In this document: positions 10,408-16,811 of the stretch, one piece after another
Position numbering within the stretch: the stretch's first letter is position 1
How the letters are laid out: every line of letters begins with the position of its first letter
Origin: Phoronis ovalis
Lineage: Eukaryota > Phoronida > Phoronidae
Direction: 5' to 3'
Assembly: GCA_028565635.1 (NCBI GenBank)
Contig: JAOXYB010022759.1
Coordinates: 1-16,811 of the forward strand
Length of the DNA: 16,811 nt
Translations under genes and position numbers: made by a program
Notes under the pieces: generated by a model
Told to the model about the DNA's origin: nothing
The model's database searches: none
The model's input: only the letters and a program-made list of their open reading frames with translations

Positions 10408-10766
10408 GCTTTCACAAAATTTGTGAAAAAAACGCAAGTACAAAGTCAACCGGCAGTGTGGAAATGTTGTGGTAAATCATTTCACATCGCCACTGATATC
10501 CATAGGCATGCATCGCAGACTCACAATGGTGAAGTGGAGAGTGCTACGGGTGATATCTTACAAAACGGAACAGAAGATCGAAAATGGAAACACTTTCGGA
10601 AGCAAATACAGGATAAAGAATGCAAAGAAATGGAAGACTTAGTTAAAAAAGAAACAACACAGGTTGATTTTGCTAGTTCTGTATTTCCATGGTTACCAGA
10701 TGTAGATGATTTTACTGAAGATTCACCGAGTAAAAGTGGAAGGATCCTGCTGTTTTATAAGTACAC
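10408..10766 (+). CDS. TSTD2: TSTD2-like rhodanese-domain protein, exon a (Cys/His finger and WLPD segment)
   Basis: This is the first recognised exon of a homologue of thiosulfate sulfurtransferase/rhodanese-like domain-containing protein 2. It encodes 119 codons plus two bases. It starts AFTKFVKKTQ, a start shared with the family, then WKCCGKSF...IHRHASQTH, a degenerate Cys/His zinc-finger-like motif. A charged helical stretch rich in Lys and Glu follows, then VFPWLPDVDDF and SGRILLFYKY. The exon is bounded by TTTTCAG and GTAAGT; the unspliced frame hits TAA immediately after the donor. It ends in phase 2. The biochemical role of animal TSTD2 is not established; the rhodanese domain suggests sulfur transfer or, by resemblance to TrhO, tRNA modification. 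Confidence 0.8.
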
Positions 10767-12102
10767 GTAAGTGTCCATGCTGTAACTTTTAATAATTTTA
10801 TTAGCTCACTGACTGCATGCACAGGAGCAAACATACAGAAAATGCTTTTTTCCATTCAATTGTTTTTGTACTAAGACTGTAAAGTAACGTTTTTGTCATA
10901 TTATTTTAGTGGCCATTTCATTAATGATGAAAGTCAATTTGTTGTCTATATTAATGTTGTTTTATATGCTTTTGGTCTATTGTTTTATATAAGTGCTTCC
11001 TCTGGCTGCTTAATCAGATTTTTTTTGCTGTCAGTTAAAGCAACTGCTGCCATCTTTGAGGCTCAAACATTGCTTTTCATCCAGGTAGTGCTTTCATAAC
11101 TGTCATAACGGACAAGCACCGGTGGAGAGGTACATGAATATTTATTTATTTACGAGACGCGTAAAAAAGTGTACCCAGACTATATGGCTTATAAGCCGCA
11201 AAAACACATACAAAGTTCACATAAATCAAGTAACATTCGTTCATTTAATATTTTATGAATATTTATGTAGAAAAGCTTTCGGAATAAAATTTGCAGTTCT
11301 TTTCACTTCATCTTCTGACATAACTACACACAGGTTTTTCTCAGCATACAAAGTATCAAAATCCCTATTCACAGGATTAATGAATTCCAATCACTCTGTC
11401 CTAATGTTTTCAAATAACTTAAAGAAACAAGAAAATGTCTTTCATTCTCAGTCTGGTTATTTCAACAAAATTTACAAATGTGTTCATGCTCAGGTGTTCT
11501 TGGGTTGCTTCCATTTGTTAATGTAGAATATCACACCTTTATTGAGCCACAATACATTTCTGCGATCTGGATATAGAAATTTTCAAATAATCAGATACTT
11601 GATTTTCCTGCTTAGATTTAACATTAGTTCGCACTTTTGGCTTTCAGAAATTTGTACCTTCCAGTCATTGGCTTCATGTTCTAACAAACTCGATTTACTA
11701 ACTTCTGAATACTGTATGATGGTGCATGCATATGGCAGCAAAACTGTGCTTGTGCCTTGTATTGCAAGTCCAAAGTCAAGTATGCTTCCCTGCCATCTGG
11801 TGACTTTCTTTGCTTTCCTACTTCACTTCACTGTTACATGTTCCAGCTGTTAAAACTTCATCAGGCGTGCTTGCTATATACAAAAAAATTAAACTGCATT
11901 ATATTTTATTGAAACTATGATAAGAATTTATAATCTTACAGTATATTTTTAATACTGTAAAAAACACATTCTACTATCGCTTGTATTGAGAGTATAAATT
12001 AAAGTAGTAATTTTCGCTCTGCAGTGTTACAAAAATTAAAGATACCTATACGAGGAAGATTATGCGATAACCTTTCCTCAGAAATTATGTCTAATTAAAT
12101 AG
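10767..12102 (+). other. TSTD2-like intron (1336 bp, phase 2), hosting an antisense retroelement fossil
   Basis: The intron runs from GTAAGT to an AAATAG acceptor that is weak in pyrimidines. It contains plus-strand open frames of 68, 134 and 103 codons (10893-11853) with no recognisable domain. On the minus strand, 11253-11530 resembles the C-terminal region of a LINE polyprotein, which probably explains the locally low stop density. Confidence 0.75.
11253..11530 (-). mobile_element. Decayed LINE-like retrotransposon fragment (C-terminal region of the RT polyprotein)
   Basis: On the minus strand, frame A (11530-11369) reads NGSNPRTPEHEHICKFC, a stop, then NNQTENERHFLVSLSYLKTL. This resembles the CxxC...ENExHFL pattern found after the reverse transcriptase domain in many invertebrate non-LTR elements. 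Frame B (11390-11253) continues LEFINPVNRDFDTLYAEK...EDEVKRTANFIPKAF and a stop, matching the usual tail with a short Phe-Ile helix. The two blocks are frame-shifted, with internal stops, so the copy is dead. It probably extends leftward in its own sense (toward 11850), but that part is too decayed to read. The match is from remembered family patterns, and the clade is not assignable. Confidence 0.5.
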
Positions 12103-12175
12103 GTCAATAGAAGATCCACTGGAAATTAAAAATTGGCAAGAGGAATTGTGCAAAAGACTTAGAGTTACAGGCAAA
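12103..12175 (+). CDS. TSTD2: TSTD2-like protein, exon b (73 nt)
   Basis: This short exon completes the split Thr codon (AC|G) and encodes SIEDPLEIKNWQEELCKRL followed by RVTGK, matching the family segment with an ED-P motif, a conserved Trp and a TGK end. It is flanked by AG (12101-12102) and GTATGC (12176). It begins after two bases of a codon and ends on a codon boundary, so it joins exon a (phase 2) to exon c (phase 0) without frame disruption. The exact fit of both phases and the homology make it convincing even though it is too short to stand out as an open frame. Confidence 0.75.
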
Positions 12176-13799
12176 GTATGCATTCGTCTTACTTTATCAC
12201 AGATATAACTCAATAATTTGAGAAATATTTATTGGAAAAATTGCAAGCTTTCATGGTTTGTTATAGCAAATTTTTAAATCGCGCCATTGATTTTGGTTAT
12301 ACAATAAATTTGGTGTTTTTAGCAAATAAAAAATTAATCTTTTTTATACATTTATTATTAATTGGAAGATCATTCACAGTATTTACAATTTGGTGATAAC
12401 AAATAATGGGAGTATCATTTACTTGGTAAGAATGTAGTTAACTGAAACTTGGATCCACAGGAGTTTTTATGATGTATATTTATGATTTTAGGAGATGTAA
12501 TAAAAATGCAAATTAAATTTCATGCATTTCACACACAAGTATGAAAATACCACCACAACATGGCTCGAGTGTTAAAGTTTCAGAAAACATTTATTTCGTG
12601 TGAATAAAATGTATAGCAGATTTTGTCACGAATATTATTTAAAATTGTAAGGAGACTCTACCTTTTAGCCTTAAGCACCTTATTTTGTACTTTTCATAAT
12701 CATTTATCCCTTCCAGTAAATTATGATTAATTCCAACCTCTATTATATGTCCTTGTTTTTGCATTATTTTATGACCCACATTTTGTTTTTGAATGCAATA
12801 GTGTATTTGTCCTAGTTATAAACAGGCTGAGCAGCAGAATTTATTAGGAGAAATAAGAACAGTACAAGTAAACAAGAATACCACTTTTATTTCTTTCATT
12901 TTAAATTCCAGGAAATAATTAATGGCCCTTGATCCTGCCCTTATGATGGATCATTATTTGTTAATATGTTATTTTTTGCACCAGCTTCCTTGTCTACAAC
13001 GTGTCAATTCAATCTGCAGGCGTCCTGTTTGGATTACTCCTAATCTGTCGGCACCCACCCTTCCAAAGGATTACTTGTCCAATAGAATTTTTCAAAATGC
13101 ATATAACTGCTCTTGTTTGTGATATGTTGATGGTGCTTTTGTGATATTAATTTTGTGTATTAGTTTTAAATATCAGTGTCATATTAACTTAACTTAAATA
13201 GAATTTAATCTCAAACTAAATCTTGTACTTTTTAATGTAGATCTTTCTGTTTTATATCTCATCAGTTGTTCTTTTGTAGTGGCGGAAAGTTGTGTTATTT
13301 TTACTGAATTGATGTGACATCAAATGAAAATTCATTCTGATATCAAATCAAACTTTTTGGATTTAATAAAGTTAGTGAAGACAAAAAGTGAGCCCAATAA
13401 TAGTCAATCATATCCCCCAAAAAATGTGAACGCATTACACATATGTACCCCTTATTCTGTTCATAGGTTACACATGTGTACCTCACTTCTTCTACACATG
13501 CATACGTACGCGACTCCTTCTCTTGAACTAGCTTGGTAACATAATAGATCTGATAACGAAATGACAAACTTCAAATTAATAAATAAGCAGCTTGGGTCAA
13601 ACAGATACTAAAATGAACATGAGACGATCCGTTTATCTCTATTCTTAAACTTGTGGTAGTAATAGTTTTAATTTTTTTAATTTAATTACGAAATAAGTAT
13701 CTTTAAATTTTACAAAAGAAGTATGTACAAATAACTACGTTCTAATTTTCATTTATTTTTTGTGTTAACACTACCTTATAATACTTTTGTATATTTTAG
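12176..13799 (+). other. TSTD2-like intron (1624 bp, phase 0)
   Basis: AT-rich intron from GTATGC to TATTTTAG. It contains a small interspersed repeat of TTACACATRTGTACC around 13435-13506 but no other recognisable element. Short frames at 12922-13122 (plus), 13324-13539 (plus) and 13343-13567 (minus) have no identifiable domain. Confidence 0.7.
13435..13506. repeat. ACACATRTGTACC-type short direct repeats
   Basis: TTACACATATGTACC at 13435-13449 and TTACACATGTGTACC at 13468-13482 differ by one base and start 33 bp apart. A weaker third copy (CTACACATGCATACG) lies at 13492-13506. This is a degenerate minisatellite inside an intron. Confidence 0.5.
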
Positions 13800-13922
13800 A
13801 TTCGCATTGCATCTGAAGGAATCAATGGTACACTAGGTGGCAGCACCGAGACTACCCAGCTGTATATAGACAGTATGCTAGCACATCCACTGTTTAGTGG
13901 CATGGTCACAGAAGATTTTAAG
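13800..13922 (+). CDS. TSTD2: TSTD2-like protein, exon c (EGINGT, acylphosphatase-like region)
   Basis: The exon encodes exactly 41 codons, IRIASEGINGTLGGSTETTQ then LYIDSMLAHPLFSGMVTEDF and K, in phase 0 at both ends. R-I-A-x-EGINGT is the hallmark of the N-terminal domain shared by TSTD2 and the bacterial TrhO/YceA (UPF0176) tRNA hydroxylation proteins. Boundaries are TATTTTAG before ATT CGC and GTGCCA after TTT AAG; the donor is weaker than consensus. Confidence 0.85.
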
Positions 13923-14750
13923 GTGCCATTTAAAAAACAATGCTTCAAAATATTTTTCACCAAAAACTTTAAGAAGATCAAATTTCTAAACACATGAAAG
14001 ATTTGCAGTAATAGTTACCCAATTTCTGTTCACTTCTAGAAACATTCGTAAACATAACAATTTAAAATATTTTTATTAGAATTTTTTTTGAAAAAATATT
14101 AGTTTCGTACTATTATTTCAAAAAGTCATTTTTAATAAATTACTATGCAAGTTACTACCCAGTTTAAATAATTTCTGCTTTAATATGAAACAATTTTCAA
14201 TAATGTACACCGGCGTTAGGCTAGATGCACTCTGGATTTATCCTGTAACCCAGTCTCCGCTGCCATATCAAAGTCACTGTTAGCAGGATATCTCAAGAAG
14301 AGAAAATTTTATCCAAAAGAAACAGGATCATGTTCGTGATCATTTATCACTCATAAGACGGCAAATCAGGCTATTGATTTCACGTTCATTCTGTGTCAAT
14401 ATGGCCGACTGGTGACCGTGTTTCTGAGATTAGCTGTTTTTGTCCATATCTTGAAAACTCTGATAGGTAAAGAGATCCTTTCATGTCAGATATACATTTC
14501 ATGCACATATGACCTTTGACCTTGACCTACTTTTTTGTTCCTTTTTCTCACCAGCCTTGAACCACTTTAAAATCCTTCTCTTATGCGCTGCAACATTTTC
14601 AACTGGGGGCACAATTCCTGGAGTTGTTTACAACCCAGCAAAAGCAAATGTCTAGTTCTTTTTTGTGCTTGTACTGTGTTTAAACAGTGCTTATTTTTTT
14701 GTACCTTTGTTAGTTTTATTGTCACTGTTAAGCTATCTATTTATTTGCAG
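13923..14750 (+). other. TSTD2-like intron (828 bp, phase 0), probably with a dispersed repeat
   Basis: The intron runs from GTGCCA to TTTGCAG. From about 14220 to 14590 composition changes to a more balanced sequence ending in a TGACCT array (14510-14528), which looks like an inserted dispersed repeat. No coding potential is seen. Confidence 0.7.
14510..14528 (-). promoter_or_regulatory. Triple AGGTCA half-site array (DR1 plus DR0)
   Basis: TGACCT-T-TGACCT-TGACCT reads on the minus strand as three perfect AGGTCA hexamers, the first two in minus-strand order spaced by zero and the next by one base. A perfect DR1 is the classical site for RXR, HNF4 and COUP-TF type nuclear receptors. Function here is unproven, since TGACCT runs are also common in mollusc repeats. 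Confidence 0.45.
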
Positions 14751-14859
14751 ACTAGTCCTGGCAGTGCACTAGACTTCCCTGACGGCCTAAAAGTTGGCGT
14801 GTACGAAGAAATTGTGCCAATAGGAATACCACCGGGAAAATTAAGTTACGCAGATGCAG
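14751..14859 (+). CDS. TSTD2: TSTD2-like protein, exon d (linker to the rhodanese domain)
   Basis: The exon encodes TSPGSALDFPDGLKVGVYEE then IVPIGIPPGKLSYADA plus one base of Gly. The VGVYEEIVPIG block is strongly conserved in TSTD2 proteins and corresponds to the segment before the rhodanese domain. It follows a good TTATTTGCAG acceptor and ends before GTATTC, phase 1. The unspliced frame reads on past the donor only into intron sequence. Confidence 0.85.
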
Positions 14860-15706
14860 GTATTCTAGCAATTTGTTATTATCTTTTAAGTACTACAGTT
14901 ATAAAAACCATAAGTTATTGTTACAAAAGTGTTTTTGTTAAAATAGTAAATTCTGTTCTTGTTGATGTAGATTTTTCCTTGAAGTTATTGCATTGTGAAT
15001 TGTTACACGGTAGTCAAATTGTATAAAATATGCTGCATTATGAACAGAATTAATTATTTTTTTTAAATCTGATGCTACCGTGTAATTGGTATAAGGATAC
15101 AATTGATTTTCCCGTCCACTTCTATAGTTTCATGTAACTTAAATCATTATAAAAATTTCCCAAATATTGCGCAAAGAAAATGACCTGTTAAGAACTGAAG
15201 ATTATTATATATGCTACTCCCAGTTAATTTCTCGTGCAGGCATGACCACCAAAAATTTTGCTATTCCATTATGTAGACTACCCCCCCCCGAAAAAATGTA
15301 ACCTCACAACTGACAAAATTCATAGCTTTGCCCTAGCTCAAATAATCCTATCAAATTTTGGTTTATTTTACTTTAAAAAGCTAACATTAGTTTCATCTCT
15401 TGTACAGTGATTTTCCTTTCAAACAGAAACAAACAAAAAAGCCAGCACCAATGAGGAAACAAGAAAAAACATTAACTTGAGGTTGACGCACTACTTCCAG
15501 CACAGCCAGCCTTTGCGTCACACCACTGCGGTTACATCAGTTGTGACCTTTATGCCATATTGGATATGTTTCTTCAGTTCTCACAAATCACACAGAAGTG
15601 GAACCTGAGTTTTTTACAGGATAGTTTCTGCATGCAGTGGTGTATTTTATGTCTGTTATTATACAAGTGAAATAAAATAAAATTTTTGTTGTTTTTGTTT
15701 TTTCAG
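14860..15706 (+). other. TSTD2-like intron (847 bp, phase 1)
   Basis: The intron runs from GTATTC to TTTTTTCAG. It includes a run of nine C (15281-15289) and a TGACGCA/TGCGTCA inverted repeat (15484-15520) in a more GC-balanced block of about 15420-15640 that may be a repeat insertion. Nothing coding is recognised. Confidence 0.7.
15484..15520. repeat. 7-bp inverted repeat TGACGCA / TGCGTCA
   Basis: TGACGCA at 15484-15490 and TGCGTCA at 15514-15520 are exact reverse complements separated by 23 bases, within a locally GC-richer stretch. It may be a hairpin in a dispersed repeat. Confidence 0.5.
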
Positions 15707-15813
15707 GAGCACATTTAACTCCTGAAGAATTTCACCAAGCAGTGGAGAACCACTTAAAAGCTGAAGATAATTCAGTGTTTATTGATTGTAGGAACTTCTA
15801 TGAAAGCAAAATA
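15707..15813 (+). CDS. TSTD2: TSTD2-like protein, exon e (start of the rhodanese domain)
   Basis: Two bases complete the Gly codon from exon d, then 35 codons encode AHLTPEEFHQAVENHLKAED and NSVFIDCRNFYESKI. LTPEEF and FIDCRNxYE are typical of the start of the rhodanese fold, where the Asp-x-Arg positions begin the first conserved motif. The boundaries are TTTTTTCAG and a strong GTAAGT; the end is phase 0. Confidence 0.88.

Positions 15814-16811
<998 letters not shown>

Noticed and set aside
11122-11526. 134-codon plus-strand open frame in the TSTD2 intron
   Set aside because: No recognisable domain and basic, Phe/Lys-rich composition. It lies opposite a decayed retroelement-like minus-strand reading and is bounded by well-supported exons, so it is a shadow.
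11542-11853. 103-codon plus-strand open frame
   Set aside because: No family resemblance. It lies within the same intron and probably opposite the upstream part of the fossil element.
13796-13993. 65-codon minus-strand frame opposite TSTD2 exon c
   Set aside because: Pure antisense shadow of a well-conserved plus-strand exon.

Overview
The window looks like nuclear DNA of an invertebrate animal, most likely a mollusc and plausibly a bivalve. The background is very AT-rich, genes are split by GT-AG introns of about 0.4-1.6 kb, and intergenic DNA is long and full of small repeats. The actin encoded here has invertebrate cytoplasmic-type features: an MCDDD start, 376 residues, and the variants FNAPAMY and TMFPG, which I associate with molluscan actins. 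The taxon is an inference; no species marker is visible.

Layout. Positions 1-4860 hold no gene I can support. They contain AT-rich spacer, a degenerate ~32-bp repeat family (about 2218-2476), an exact triplication of a 21-bp unit (3047-3109), a ~126-bp tandem duplication (3555-3807), and a CpG-bearing stretch (about 3965-4440) with short unidentified minus-strand frames. Positions 4869-7534 are a complete actin gene on the plus strand: CArG (SRF) boxes, a TATA box, coding exon 1 (5105-5555), one 787-bp phase-1 intron at the Gly150 position with a third perfect CArG box, coding exon 2 (6343-7022), and a 3' UTR ending at an AATAAA signal at 7529. Positions 7560-10407 are intergenic or 5'-flanking DNA with two notable hairpins, a GC-rich one closed by a TTCG loop (7916-7977) and a ~100-nt one (9448-9547).

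From about 10408 to beyond the right edge lies a second plus-strand gene, a TSTD2-like rhodanese-domain protein. I could assemble six exons (10408-10766, 12103-12175, 13800-13922, 14751-14859, 15707-15813, 16237-16395). They join in a consistent reading frame to 310 codons: a Cys/His finger, a WLPD segment, an EGINGT acylphosphatase-like region related to bacterial TrhO/YceA, and a rhodanese domain through the YCTGGIRCE active-site loop. The 73-nt second exon was found only by homology. The N-terminal exon is unresolved and the C-terminal exons are outside the window.

The first TSTD2 intron carries, in antisense, a decayed fragment resembling the C-terminal end of a LINE-type retrotransposon polyprotein (about 11253-11530). 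Another intron carries a triple TGACCT array (DR1 plus DR0). Actin and TSTD2 are adjacent on the same strand but have no evident functional link. I see no clear new multi-gene system. The two hairpins, the repeat families and the fossil element are the best leads.
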